A stretch of DNA of 64,000 nucleotides, from positions 62,001 through 126,000 of the forward strand of contig CAVYYV010000003.1 in the NCBI GenBank assembly GCA_963772815.1, given 5' to 3'. This DNA comes from DATFFO01 sp963772815 (GTDB lineage: Bacteria > Actinomycetota > Acidimicrobiia > Spongiisociales > ZC4RG35). Both the position numbers and the translations under genes were made by a program. The notes under the pieces are model-generated. The model was not told where the DNA came from. It ran no database searches and saw only the letters and a program-made list of their open reading frames with translations. Every line of letters starts with the position of its first letter. Positions within the stretch are counted from its first letter, which is position 1. Shown here piece after piece: positions 37,751 through 47,187 of the stretch.

Positions 37751-40378
37751 ATGTCCACCCGCCCCAGTGCACCCCCATTTCCTATCGTCGCCTGGTTCTC
37801 CCGCAGGTCGAGGTTCCAGCGCCGACTGGGCATGGTGCTGGTCGTCCTGGCGGGCCTGGCGGTCGTCGCCCGAATCGCGGCCGGGATGGCGCTCGACAAG
37901 TGGTGGTTCGACACCGTCACCTCCACCGACGTGTGGGGCACCAAAGTGCGGGCTCAGATCTTCCTGGCCGTCGCGGCAGGAATCATCTCCGGTGGGATCT
38001 TGATCGGCTCAGCCGTGGTCGCCTACCGAACCCGACCCGCACCCGACAGCGGGCCCAATCGCATCGTGGTCCGATACCGGGAACGAATGGGGCCGGCCCA
38101 CAAGTGGCTCCTGATCGGCGGCGCCGTCTATTTCACCCTGCGGACCGCCTCGGCGGCGATGGGCCGGTGGAAGCCGTGGCTCCTGTTCCTCGACAGCCCC
38201 GACCTGGGCGTGTCGGCTCCCGACGTCGGCTGGGATCTCGGATACCACTTGTTCCGGCTCCCCTTTGTTGTGATCCTCAGCTCTTGGCTCCGGGGCCTGG
38301 TGATCATGGCCTTCGGCTTCGCCCTGGTGGGCCATATCGCCAACGGAGCACTCAAGATTCCGCGCGGGGACCGGCGATCCTCACCCCGGACTCTCAAGCA
38401 TCTCGGTCTCCTGGGCACTGCCTTCGCCGGCCTTCAGGCCCTCGATTACATATTCGCTCGTTGGCCCGGCAATGGAACCAATCAGTACGGGGCGTTCGAT
38501 GGACCCGGCTACACCGAGATCAAGGTCGTGGTGCCCTCTCTCGTGGTGCTGGCGATGGTGGCGGCCATAACGGCCCTGATCACCCTGTGGGCGATCCGCA
38601 CCCAGCGCTGGCGTCCCGCATTGATCGCCTACGGAGTTTGGGGAGTACTTCAGTTGGTGTTGATCGGTGTCGTTCCCGCCCTGGTCACCCGCCTGGTGGT
38701 GACCCCGGCCGAGGCGGTCCACCAGCTCCCCTACATCGCCCACAACCTCACCGCCACCAAGACCGCCTATAGCCTCGATTCCGTCGAACAGGTCACCGAG
38801 ACCTTCACCGACGGCCTCACCCAGCCCCCCGACCCGAGCCAGAACGAAGAGCTCAACAAGGTGCCGGTGTTCGGAGAGTCCATGCTCGTCGCCCCCCTTC
38901 AGGTGCTGCAAGGAACCACCGGGACCCGCATCACCGACGTGGACCTCGATCGATACGAGGTGGACGGGCAGATGCGTCCGGTACTGATCGCCGCCCGCAA
39001 CGCCAACCGCGCCGATCTCCCCGAAAGGGGCTGGGTGCAGCTCCACCTGGTGTATACGCACGGGGACGGGATCGTGGCCGTGCCGGCCGACTCGACCTCG
39101 TCAGACGGTCGACCCAACGTCGATGCCCTGGCCCGGAAGCTGGCCCCGCAACGCCCCGAGCTGTACTTCGGGGAGAACCTGGCCGGGTGGTATGCCATCG
39201 TTGGGACGAAGCGTGAGGAGCTGGGGGGAGTCACCTTCGAAGCGAAGACCGGCATCGACCTGTCCAGCGGGTGGCGGCGTCTGGCGCTGGCCATGACCGT
39301 GAAGGAGATCGAGCCCTTCGTCTCCGCCGAGCTCGGGGACCACCCCCAGCTGCTGTACCGGCGTGACGTCAAGGAGCGCCTGAGGATGCTGGCCCCCTTC
39401 CTGTCCTTCGACGCCAACCCCTATCCCGTAGTGGCCGATGGCCAGGTCACCTGGATCGTGGACGGCTACACCAGCGCCAGCACGTACCCCCACTCTCAAT
39501 TCGCCCGCTCGGTAGGCCTACCCGGTCAGAGCGACATGGCGGGACACGCCTTCAACTACATGCATGCCTCGATCAAGGCGACGGTCAACGCCTACGACGG
39601 CACCGTCCACCTGTACCGAACGGAGGTGGGTGGAGCCGACGATCCCATCCTCGACGCCTGGACGAGGATCTTCCCCGGATTGATCGAGCCCATCGCCACC
39701 ATGCCCGACAGCCTGCGGCGCCACCTGCTCTACCCCCAGGACCTGCTCACCGTCCAGACCGCCATGCTGGGCCGCTACCACGTCTCCGATGCCGAGACCC
39801 TGTTCAACGGCTCCGACAGCTGGGCGGTCAGTGCTTCGGCGGGAGCAGGCGTGGCCCGGCCCTCCTCCTCCTCGCAGGGCTCCTCCGCTCCCACACCCGC
39901 CGCGGCCGTTTCCCTCTTCATGCCCTCATCGGAGCCGCTGGGAGGGCACTGGGTGGCGATCCGTCCCTACGGCCCGGGCTCGTCCCTCAACCCGACATCC
40001 ACCCGTGACGAGCTGGCAGCTCTGGCCATCGCCGATCACGACAACCCCGAGAATCTGCGCCTGGTCAGGATCGAGGTGAACTCGGGCCGGCTCATCTCCA
40101 GCCCCAAGGTCGCGCAGGCGGCGATCGACACCGATCGCGACCTGGCCGCCCTGTTCACCCTCCTCAACGCCAACGGCTCGGCGGTCCAGTTCGGGCCGAT
40201 GACGCCCGTCCCGCTTCAGAACGCCCTGGTCTGGGCCCGCTCCATCATCGTCACCGGCACTGCCGACACGACCGCTCCCCGTCTCCACGGTGTCACCGCC
40301 GTCTCCAACGGGCTGGTAGGGGAATCCGACTCGGTGGTGAAGGCCTTGGACGAAGCCATCGCCGCCACCCCGGGCTGA
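37751..40378 (+). CDS. UPF0182 family large membrane protein
   Basis: The 875-residue product has about seven transmembrane helices in its first ~330 residues, including WFDTVTSTDVWGTKV and GYTEIKVVVPSLVVL. A large extracytoplasmic part follows, with LPYIAHNLTATKTAYSLD, MSFDAN-like segments and VDGYTSASTYPHSQ. This is the layout of UPF0182 (COG1615), an actinobacterial and cyanobacterial family of unknown function. The length is a little under the usual ~900-1000. A Ser/Pro-rich stretch near residues 700-730 is probably a flexible linker. Confidence 0.92.
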   Translation: MSTRPSAPPFPIVAWFSRRSRFQRRLGMVLVVLAGLAVVARIAAGMALDKWWFDTVTSTDVWGTKVRAQIFLAVAAGIISGGILIGSAVVAYRTRPAPDSGPNRIVVRYRERMGPAHKWLLIGGAVYFTLRTASAAMGRWKPWLLFLDSPDLGVSAPDVGWDLGYHLFRLPFVVILSSWLRGLVIMAFGFALVGHIANGALKIPRGDRRSSPRTLKHLGLLGTAFAGLQALDYIFARWPGNGTNQYGAFDGPGYTEIKVVVPSLVVLAMVAAITALITLWAIRTQRWRPALIAYGVWGVLQLVLIGVVPALVTRLVVTPAEAVHQLPYIAHNLTATKTAYSLDSVEQVTETFTDGLTQPPDPSQNEELNKVPVFGESMLVAPLQVLQGTTGTRITDVDLDRYEVDGQMRPVLIAARNANRADLPERGWVQLHLVYTHGDGIVAVPADSTSSDGRPNVDALARKLAPQRPELYFGENLAGWYAIVGTKREELGGVTFEAKTGIDLSSGWRRLALAMTVKEIEPFVSAELGDHPQLLYRRDVKERLRMLAPFLSFDANPYPVVADGQVTWIVDGYTSASTYPHSQFARSVGLPGQSDMAGHAFNYMHASIKATVNAYDGTVHLYRTEVGGADDPILDAWTRIFPGLIEPIATMPDSLRRHLLYPQDLLTVQTAMLGRYHVSDAETLFNGSDSWAVSASAGAGVARPSSSSQGSSAPTPAAAVSLFMPSSEPLGGHWVAIRPYGPGSSLNPTSTRDELAALAIADHDNPENLRLVRIEVNSGRLISSPKVAQAAIDTDRDLAALFTLLNANGSAVQFGPMTPVPLQNALVWARSIIVTGTADTTAPRLHGVTAVSNGLVGESDSVVKALDEAIAATPG

Positions 40379-40379
40379 A

Positions 40380-41123
40380 TCAGGGCCGGGGCGAATCGGC
40401 GTATTTCTCGTAGCGGGCGATGACCCTCTTGGCCTCACCGTCCGCTTTGAGACGGCCCTGTTCGATCCACAGCACCCTCGGACACTGGGCCTCGATGTCA
40501 TTCAGGGAGTGACTGACCAGCAGCAGCGTGCCGGCTTTCTCCAGCAGGGCCTCTATCCGTGCCCGAGACTTCTTGCGAAAGGCGTAGTCACCCACCGCCA
40601 GCGCCTCGTCGATGAGCAGGATCTTGGGCTGCACCGAGGTTGCGATGGCAAAATGGAGGCGCCCTCTCATACCCGATGAGTAGGTGCGGAGGGGCCGGTC
40701 GAGAGCTTCACCCAGGTCGGTGAAGTCGGCGATCTCATCCATCCTCTCTTCCAGCTCGTCGTTGCTCATGCCCAGCGCCAGACAGCCGATGCGTATGTTG
40801 CGGTATCCGGTAGCGGTGGGGATGAGGGTTGCGCCGACACCGAGCAGCTTGGGCTCAGCAGAAACCAGGATGTCTCCCGAAGTGGGTGGCAATAGGCCGG
40901 CCACAGCCGTGAGAAGCGTCGACTTCCCGGAGCCGTTGGAGCCGATTATCCCCACGGCCTCTCCCTTAGACACGTCGAAGGACACTCCCTTGAGGGCCCG
41001 AACCACCTTGCGACCCGTCCCCTTGCGCTTGACCAGCCGCTCCCGGATAGCGGCGCGCCGATCCTCGAAGATCTCGTAATCGAGATACAGATCGCGAACG
41101 CTGATGGACAGAGGCTGGGTCAT
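40380..41123 (-). CDS. ABC-2 type exporter ATP-binding protein, Wzt/TagH-like
   Basis: The 247-residue protein powers export of a surface polysaccharide or similar polymer. It has Walker A GSNGSGKST, a signature YSSGMRGRLHFA, Walker B ILLIDEALAVGD and the switch histidine in VSHSLNDIE. The extended N-terminal segment, LYLDYEIFEDRRAAIRERLVKR, is typical of Wzt/TagH-type proteins. It lacks the C-terminal carbohydrate-binding domain of some Wzt proteins. Its ATG overlaps the permease stop by four bases (ATGA). Confidence 0.9.
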   Translation of the reverse strand: MTQPLSISVRDLYLDYEIFEDRRAAIRERLVKRKGTGRKVVRALKGVSFDVSKGEAVGIIGSNGSGKSTLLTAVAGLLPPTSGDILVSAEPKLLGVGATLIPTATGYRNIRIGCLALGMSNDELEERMDEIADFTDLGEALDRPLRTYSSGMRGRLHFAIATSVQPKILLIDEALAVGDYAFRKKSRARIEALLEKAGTLLLVSHSLNDIEAQCPRVLWIEQGRLKADGEAKRVIARYEKYADSPRP

Positions 41124-41974
41124 GCGCGTCCATACCTCCACTCGGCCGCCCTGAAGTAGCGGAACCCGAACCACATGATCAGGGCCGCCAGCCCGGCCGT
41201 GCGGGCCATGCTCCCCCAATCGAGGGCTGTGCCGAGGAACACCCACCGGTAGAGCTCGATGATGCGCATGATCGGGTTCAGCGAGACCAAGGTTGCGGCC
41301 CATTTGTTGTTACCCAGTCCTGAGATGAGACGCTCGATGGGGAACATCACCCCGGACAGGTATTGCAGCAGCCTGAATATGAACGGAATGATCTGCTGCA
41401 CGTCTTTGAAGGCATCGTTGAGCCGGGCGGAGATGAAGGCCCCGCCCAGGTTGAGGGCGGTGTGAACCGCAAGAACTAGAGGGAGCACGAGCCATCGACG
41501 GGAAACCCCGACCCCGGACAGCAGCACGAGCACACCCATCACCCCCATCTCGATCAGGAACGTGAGGGTCTGACTGACCACGACCGAGATCGGCAGCAGG
41601 GCGCGCGGAAACCGCATCGCCTTGATGAGGCCGGCGTTGGAGGTGATGGCGTTGGCGCCGCCCAGCACCGTGCTGCTGGTGAGCCGGAAGGCGAACACAC
41701 CGATCGTCAGCCACAAGAGGAAGTGGTCCACACCGCGGTTGACCTGGAAGATCACACCGAAGATCAGGTAATAGACGGCGATGGACAGGAGCGGGTTGCC
41801 CAGATGCCAAACGTTCCCGAGCAGGGTCAGCTTGTGAGCAGATCGGAGCTGCTCCAGAGGCACCTCGATGGCAAACTCGCGCCGCCCCCACATCTCGGCC
41901 AGGTACTTGGGGGTCGAGAGGGGGGCATTGATCGAGGTCAGCCCGGACGAAGCTTCGGTATCCACGGTGTCCAT
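41120..41974 (-). CDS. ABC-2 type exporter permease, Wzm/TagG-like
   Basis: The 284-residue protein has an N-terminal cytoplasmic segment with AEMWGRREFAIEVPLEQLRS. Six hydrophobic helices follow, including LLSIAVYYLIFGVIFQV and LSGVMFPIERLI. This is the pattern of polysaccharide or teichoic-acid exporters. Partner of the ATP-binding gene directly downstream. The ATG at 41974 (MDTVDTEASS) was preferred over a start at 42061. No glycosyltransferase genes are nearby, so the substrate is not indicated. Confidence 0.88.
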   Translation of the reverse strand: MDTVDTEASSGLTSINAPLSTPKYLAEMWGRREFAIEVPLEQLRSAHKLTLLGNVWHLGNPLLSIAVYYLIFGVIFQVNRGVDHFLLWLTIGVFAFRLTSSTVLGGANAITSNAGLIKAMRFPRALLPISVVVSQTLTFLIEMGVMGVLVLLSGVGVSRRWLVLPLVLAVHTALNLGGAFISARLNDAFKDVQQIIPFIFRLLQYLSGVMFPIERLISGLGNNKWAATLVSLNPIMRIIELYRWVFLGTALDWGSMARTAGLAALIMWFGFRYFRAAEWRYGRA

Positions 41975-42107
41975 GACGGGGGTCTCCACGGGAGAAAAAC
42001 GGTGTAGGAACTCTAATAGCGAAGCCGCTCGAGCCAGTGGAGACCCAACTCGGCCGGCCAACTAGAAGGGGGTAGGAATTGTCGGTGGGGTTCGATATGT
42101 TGATCGT

Positions 42108-43272
42108 ATGGGCGAACATACGTTCGGGTGGGGAGAGGACCGGGAACCGGCTAACGGCCCCGAGCTGATGGAAGCGATCCGGGCCGCCACCTCCGAGTTG
42201 GACCGGTCGAGCCTGGACCGCCTGGAACGCATCGCCGCCCTGGATACCTCGGAGGGGTTCCGTTACGACGGATACACGTCGGTTTCTGCGTTTCTAGCTC
42301 ACCGGTGTGGGATGGGAGTGCGAGAAGCCAACCGCAGCGTATTCCTGGCTCGAGCGTTGGAACAGATGGCCTATTCGGTCAAACTGGTCCGCACCGGCGA
42401 TTTGTCCCTATCTCAGTTCGAGATCCTGGCTCATGCCCAATCTCAGCATCCCCAAGGGTTCGCCACCGACGAAACCACCCTGGCCCAATCGGTAGTCGAC
42501 CTGTCCTGGACAGACACCAAAAGGGCCGTCACCTACTGGTGTTGCCTGCACGAAGAACCCCAAGACCTTTCGGACCCCGAACCGTCCCGGATACATCTCT
42601 CCAAAACATTCGGGGCTCGAGGGCGCCTGGACGGGGACCTGACACCCGAAGACCACAACCTCCTAGAAACCGCCCTCGAGCCGCTCATCTCAGAGATCGT
42701 CAACACCACCCCCAAAGACCAGTTGCCGACCCGCTCAATACTCAGAGCCATGGCCCTAACCGAACTGATCCGCCGCCACCTCGCTTCTAACCAGTCTCCG
42801 TCCGATCACGGCAACCGTCCCCAAGTCAACGTCATCATCCCCTGGGACACCCTCATCGGTAACAACGATCAGCCCGCCGAATTCACCGACGGGACCCTCA
42901 TATCAGCCGCCGACGCCCGCCGACTCGCCTGCGACGCTTCGGTGTGTCGCCTCCTGATAGGTCCCAACTCTGAGATCCTCGACCTGGGTAGGAGCCGACG
43001 CACCGTCATCCGCCGCCCAATGGCGGGCCCTGGTCATCCGAGACCGCCACTGCCGCTTCCCCGGCTGCCGCCGGCCCGCTTCCTGGTGCGACGCCCACCA
43101 CACCCTGTCATGGGACCAACTCGGGAACACCGACCTGTGCGACATGTGCCTCCTCTGCCGAAACCACCACACCCTGATTCACCGAGACGGCTGGACCATC
43201 ACCAACCAAGGCAACGGCCAACTCGTCTTCACCCGACCCGACACAACCACCCTCCCCAACGCACCCCCATAG
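42108..43272 (+). pseudogene. DUF222-type HNH endonuclease domain protein, frameshifted before the HNH
   Basis: The N-terminal ~300 residues from ATG 42108 are a helical DUF222-like domain (VSAFLAHRCGMGVREANRSVF, LPTRSILRAMALTELIRR). It ends LDLGRSRRT at about 43005. The HNH nuclease domain continues in the +1 frame: SSAAQWRALVIRDRHCRFPG, then CDAHHTL, LCRNHHTLIHRDGW and a stop at 43272. The full HNH signature is therefore present but out of frame. Such DUF222/HNH genes are multicopy in many actinobacteria and may belong to mobile or toxin-like elements. The in-frame alternative tail to 43313 is Pro/Arg-rich and not protein-like. Confidence 0.8.
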
Positions 43273-43391
43273 CAGAGGATTACGCCCCCAAGGCGCGACG
43301 AACTCCCTCCTGATTCGAACGAACCAATCGGTTCAGATTGCCGTTGAACCTCGCTCACCGTGCTCTACGGTGCCGGACCGTGGCTACCGAC

Positions 43392-43730
43392 ATGCTGAAG
43401 AGTCTTACCGGTGGATTTCGGCGTCCGTCGATCCGGGAACGACTCAGGATCGATGACTCGTTCGACGACGGCCGGGTCGAGCGTCGCCCACCGCCCGCGC
43501 CTCGGCACCGGCCCGAGGCAGCCCCCGTGCTGGCCTTCTTCATCGAGTGCGCCTGTCCGATCGGATTACGAGAGGCGTCGGTGGCAGGCGGTGGCCTGAC
43601 CTCGCCCGCCGAGTTCCTGGACACCTATCACCTGACACACATCGAGTGTCAGACGTGTCATCGCTACTACCGCCTGGTGGGATACATCGACGAAAGCGGC
43701 GAGCAACACGGCGTCGAGAAGCACCGCTGA
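43392..43730 (+). CDS. Small hypothetical protein with a CxxC motif
   Basis: The 112-residue product has a basic N-terminal half (LKSLTGGFRRPSIRERLRID). A C-terminal half with ECACPIGLREA and HIECQTCHRYYRLVGYIDESG resembles a small metal-binding or zinc-ribbon-like fold. No family was recognised. It is encoded 30 bases before the AhpD-like selenoprotein candidate and could be in the same transcript. An upstream start at 43338 is possible. Whether it is a real gene is moderately certain. Confidence 0.5.
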   Translation: MLKSLTGGFRRPSIRERLRIDDSFDDGRVERRPPPAPRHRPEAAPVLAFFIECACPIGLREASVAGGGLTSPAEFLDTYHLTHIECQTCHRYYRLVGYIDESGEQHGVEKHR

Positions 43731-43760
43731 CCCGTCTCACGGCTTTCTAGGCTGAGATCG

Positions 43761-44312
43761 ATGGCCTGGATCGAGACCATTCCCGAGGACAAATGGGAGG
43801 GAGAGCTGCGCGAGTTATACCCCAAGGTGTCAGATCTGGCTCAGGATCGGGTGGACAACATCATGCAGATCCACTCACTCAATCATCGGGCGCTGGCCGC
43901 CCATCACAACCTCTACACGTCGGCCATGTCCGGGACGCCGGGCCTGCGCAAGGTTGATCGGGAGATGATCGCGCTGGTGGTGAGCGGCATCAACGAATGC
44001 CACTACTGAATCGTCCACCATCGGCGCGGTCTGCGCCGGCTGCTCAAGAACGATGAGTTGCTCGACGCCATCGAGAGCGACTGGCAGACGGCTGAGCTCG
44101 ACCCCCGAAGGGATGCCATGCTCGCCTACGCCGAGAAGCTGACCGTCAACCCCGCCCGAGTGACTCAAGACGACATCGAGGGCCTCCGGGCGGTCGGATT
44201 CTCCGACCGGGACATCCTCGACATCTGCGAGGTAGCCGCCTACTACGCCTACGTCAACCGCATCGCCGACGGACTCGGAGTGAAGTTGGAGACCTGGCTA
44301 TCGCCTGATTGA
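43761..44312 (+). CDS. AhpD-like/peroxidase-related protein with in-frame UGA in the CxxC motif (candidate selenoprotein, Sec83)
   Basis: The frame from ATG 43761 meets a TGA at 44007-44009. It then continues in the same frame to 44312, giving a 183-residue carboxymuconolactone-decarboxylase/AhpD-like protein of normal length. The active site reads INECHY-U-IVHHRRGL. Relatives have E-C-x-x-C-x3-H, so the UGA stands for the second, reactive cysteine beside the catalytic histidine. Everything downstream (DELLDAIESDWQTAEL, LRAVGFSDRDILDICEVAAYYAYVNRIADGLG) is well-conserved family sequence. An E. coli-like SECIS hairpin follows the UGA. The role is probably alkylhydroperoxide or disulfide reduction. 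A genuine nonsense mutation is the alternative. Confidence 0.85.
44007..44038 (+). promoter_or_regulatory. Candidate bacterial SECIS hairpin after UGA of the AhpD-like gene
   Basis: Bases 44022-44027 (CGGCGC) and 44033-44038 (GCGCCG) form a perfect six-pair stem with loop GGUCU. Counting the U of UGA as +1, the loop occupies +22 to +26 with G at +23 and U at +24. From memory, these loop bases and positions are the same as in the E. coli fdhF SECIS that binds SelB. The local sequence must also encode conserved residues, but the match in both loop and register is unlikely by chance. Confidence 0.75.
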
Positions 44313-44320
44313 CTCCTACG

Positions 44321-44833
44321 TCAACGACGAGACAGGACTCTGTAGGCGAGACCCACCCCGGCACCGAAGGCCAGATGTGCGGAGAGATCCTTCCACAGCG
44401 TTTCGATGTCGTACTCCCAGATCGGCTTGTAGAGGCCGGCCGGCGCCAGGGTCGCATACGAGGTGAGCCATGCCCCCGCCCCGGTCAATAGACCAGTCAG
44501 CACTCTCTGTCGCTGCATGGAGCCGTTGACGACCCCATGCAGCGCACCCCAACCCAGCCCGGTTCCCCAGTGAACGACGTTGTTCATTGGGCCCGCCGTA
44601 GCCGGGTCGAGTTTGACATCAAACAGACCCTCAAGCACCCGCTTGCCCACTTGCGCAGGCGCCGGTGCGTTGTCGTACCCCTCGAGGCCGGCCGAGAACT
44701 CCCACTCGGCGAAAGTCTGGTCGCCGCCACCCGACCGATAGCGCGTGTACCAGACCAGGTCCATGGCTACGACCCCGGCCACTCCGGCCAGGGCCCCCTT
44801 GAAGATTGTCCCTAGTGGGGTCCCATTCCTCAT
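44321..44833 (-). CDS. Membrane protein of unknown function (YagU/DUF1440-like pattern)
   Basis: The 170-residue product has about four hydrophobic segments (for example TIFKGALAGVAGVVAMDLVWY and LTGLLTGAGAWLTSYATLAP). Glycine-rich stretches such as GPMNNVVHWGTGLGWGALHG are present. The pattern resembles inner-membrane YagU/DUF1440-like proteins, but the similarity is weak. The ATG at 44833 begins RNGTPLGTIFKG. The gene is convergent with the AhpD-like gene, eight bases apart. Confidence 0.6.
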   Translation of the reverse strand: MRNGTPLGTIFKGALAGVAGVVAMDLVWYTRYRSGGGDQTFAEWEFSAGLEGYDNAPAPAQVGKRVLEGLFDVKLDPATAGPMNNVVHWGTGLGWGALHGVVNGSMQRQRVLTGLLTGAGAWLTSYATLAPAGLYKPIWEYDIETLWKDLSAHLAFGAGVGLAYRVLSRR

Positions 44834-44941
44834 CGGCCCAACCCTACCGCTATAGGTGTGCCAACAGATTCGGGCCGCCCGGGGCCAAGCCGGACCATCG
44901 TCGTGCACGCGGCACGGTTCAGGTCATAGTCTCCGTCAGAC

Positions 44942-45457
44942 ATGGCTCCGTACTTCTTCCACACCCAATGGATCCTCGAGGCGCCGATGCGGGAGGTCTT
45001 CGACGCTCTGACGAGCCCCGACGACCTTCTGTCATGGTGGCCGGCCATCCGTAGAGCCCGTCTCATGGACCGAGGGGACGAGCGAGGCGTCGGTGCCCGA
45101 GCTTCCTACTCGATCCAGAGCCCTCTCCTCTACCGCGTCCACTTCGAGCTGACCTCGACTGACCTCGATCCCCCTCGACGGATCCGAGGATTAGCCACCG
45201 GCGACCTGGTCGGAACGAGTGACTCGATCCTCGAAGAAGGGGGCGCTGCGACCACAGTCCACTTTCACTGGTATGTGTCAACCACGAAACGCTGGATGAA
45301 TCTGATGACGCCCGTTGCCAGGCCGCTCTTCATCTGGGCCCACGACCGCGTCATGAAACAAGGTTGCGCGGCTCTGGCCCGACACCTCGACATCCGAGCC
45401 GTATCTGCAACGACGAACCTCATCGACCGACCGATGCCATCCCCCGGCCCCGACTGA
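44942..45457 (+). CDS. SRPBCC (START-like) family protein
   Basis: The 171-residue product shows the polyketide cyclase/dehydrase-like SRPBCC fold: FFHTQWILEAPMREVFDALTSPDDLLSWWPAI followed by alternating strands and a C-terminal helix (IWAHDRVMKQGCAALARHL). The family binds hydrophobic ligands in a helix-grip cavity. The ligand here is unknown. The start ATG is at 44942. Confidence 0.85.
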   Translation: MAPYFFHTQWILEAPMREVFDALTSPDDLLSWWPAIRRARLMDRGDERGVGARASYSIQSPLLYRVHFELTSTDLDPPRRIRGLATGDLVGTSDSILEEGGAATTVHFHWYVSTTKRWMNLMTPVARPLFIWAHDRVMKQGCAALARHLDIRAVSATTNLIDRPMPSPGPD

Positions 45458-45506
45458 CCAGGGACCGATCTCGCCAGGCCGCTCTGAGGCAGATACTCTC
45501 GGGCTG

Positions 45507-46778
45507 GTGTCGGCTGGGCGAGACTCCGATCTCTGGAAGCGCTTCATAGAACTGGGGTCGAGTCCATCCGATACAGACCAGCAGAAGGCGTACAAGTCGA
45601 CACACGTCTTGATGTCGGCCGTGACTGCAGCTGTCGTGTTGCTGTGGTCGGTCGTCTACCTGGTTCTCGGTCTTGGCCTTTCGGCCGCCATTCCGCTCGT
45701 CTACGCCTCGCTCACCCTCCTCGGGCTAGTCGTGGTCGCCCGGACCAAGCGAATCAGGCTGTTCCGCGCTTCACAGATGACAATGTGGCTCACGTTCCCC
45801 TTCCTGCTCCAGTGGAGCGTTGGCGGCTTCGTGAACGGCAGCGGCGTCGGCATATGGGCGGTAGGGGCGCCACTCTTGGCTTCCCTGATCGGAGCCGTGC
45901 CCGGCCCGTGGTTCGTGGGCTTCATCGGCCTGTCGATCGTGTCCGGCCTGATAGACAGCTTGGTGGCGGTCTCAGCTCCGCCGATTCCACCAGGAGTGGT
46001 CACCACCATGTTCGTCCTCAACTTCCTCGGCGTGGCATTCGTGATCTTCGTGTCCCTGCGCTACTTCGTCCGCGAGCGTGAGCGCACCCTCCACTCACTC
46101 GAATTAGAGCAGGAGAAATCGGAGAGTTTGCTTCTCAACATCCTGCCCGAGGAGGTGGCAACCAGGCTGAAGGCGGGTGAAGCCGTGATCGCCGACAGAA
46201 TCGAAGACGTGACGATCCTGTTCGCCGACCTGGTCGGGTCCACACCGTTGTCAGAGCGCCTCAGCCCCGATGAGCTCGTCCGGTTCCTGAACGAGATATT
46301 CACGCCCTTCGACGACCTCGCCGACCGGCTAGGCCTGGAGAAGATCAAGATCATCGGTGATGCCTACATGGTGGTGGGCGGGTTGCCCACGCCGAGGCCG
46401 GACCACGCCGAGGTTGTGGCGGACATGGCCCTGGCTATGCGTGAGGAGCTCAGGAAGCATCCACTCGATGGATTCGGCCCCCTCCAGATGCGTTACGGGA
46501 TCCACACGGGAACCGTGGTTGCCGGGGTGATCGGCAAACGAAAGTTCAGCTACGACCTCTATGGGGACGCGGTCAACACCGCTTCCCGGATGGAGTCCCA
46601 GGGCATCCCCGACGAAATCCAGGTGAGCGAAGAGGTGTATCTGGAGCTTCGGGACGACTACGTGCTCGAACCGCGGGGGCCGGTCGATATCAAGGGCAAG
46701 GGCATCATGAACACCTACCTCTTGAAGGAGACGCGGCATCCTGTCTCGCAGGAAAGTGAACGCCTCGGCGGGCATTAA
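45507..46778 (+). CDS. Membrane class III adenylate/guanylate cyclase
   Basis: The 423-residue product has an N-terminal domain of about six helices (residues ~33-190) and a short coiled linker (EQEKSESLLLNILPEEVATRL). The class III cyclase domain follows (~222-400). Catalytic features are the metal-binding Asp in ILFADLVGSTPLSE, Lys and Asp around LEKIKIIGDAYMVVGG, and the Asn/Arg pair in DLYGDAVNTASRME. The Lys/Asp combination favours ATP over GTP. The start is a GTG at 45507. The membrane part resembles mycobacterial cyclases of the Rv1625c/Rv2435c type only in layout. Confidence 0.9.
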   Translation: MSAGRDSDLWKRFIELGSSPSDTDQQKAYKSTHVLMSAVTAAVVLLWSVVYLVLGLGLSAAIPLVYASLTLLGLVVVARTKRIRLFRASQMTMWLTFPFLLQWSVGGFVNGSGVGIWAVGAPLLASLIGAVPGPWFVGFIGLSIVSGLIDSLVAVSAPPIPPGVVTTMFVLNFLGVAFVIFVSLRYFVRERERTLHSLELEQEKSESLLLNILPEEVATRLKAGEAVIADRIEDVTILFADLVGSTPLSERLSPDELVRFLNEIFTPFDDLADRLGLEKIKIIGDAYMVVGGLPTPRPDHAEVVADMALAMREELRKHPLDGFGPLQMRYGIHTGTVVAGVIGKRKFSYDLYGDAVNTASRMESQGIPDEIQVSEEVYLELRDDYVLEPRGPVDIKGKGIMNTYLLKETRHPVSQESERLGGH

Positions 46779-47187
46779 CCACTCGAAACGCCAGGGGACG
46801 AGAACATTCCTAAAGAGGAACGACAGCGTTTCGACCGAGAGGTGGACGACCTCATGTGACGGCCGGGCAAGGCCATCCACTCGTCGGCCGGTAAGAGTAG
46901 AGGGCAGTCCAGATCGCCCGCGGCTTCCTTCGGGGACTGTACGGGCGCAGGCCCTATTGCCTGGTCAGAGGCCTGGGCCACCCCAGAGCCGGTCCGAGAG
47001 CCGCATAAAGAGCCTGTTATGCGACCCGAGACGCATAGACGTGTCCGCTCACGAGAGACTCCGAGCTCCTCGTCGGGAGTGCGGGTGGGCCAAGCGGATT
47101 GACCATCGCCAGCTCCGACGTACCCCTTGACGGCCAGTGACGAAAAAGCCTCGGCCGCCCTACGAATGGCATTCCGGCGATCCTCGC
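46779..47187. other. Intergenic region without a supported gene
   Basis: About 410 bases lie between the cyclase and the convergent membrane protein gene. The short frames have no recognisable domains or start signals, and no strong terminator was seen. The region may be decayed. Confidence 0.5.

Noticed and set aside
43316..43333. GAACCAATCGGTTC palindrome as an operator of the small CxxC protein gene
   Set aside because: The arms are only five bases and the neighbouring gene start is uncertain, so it is too weak to list as a feature.
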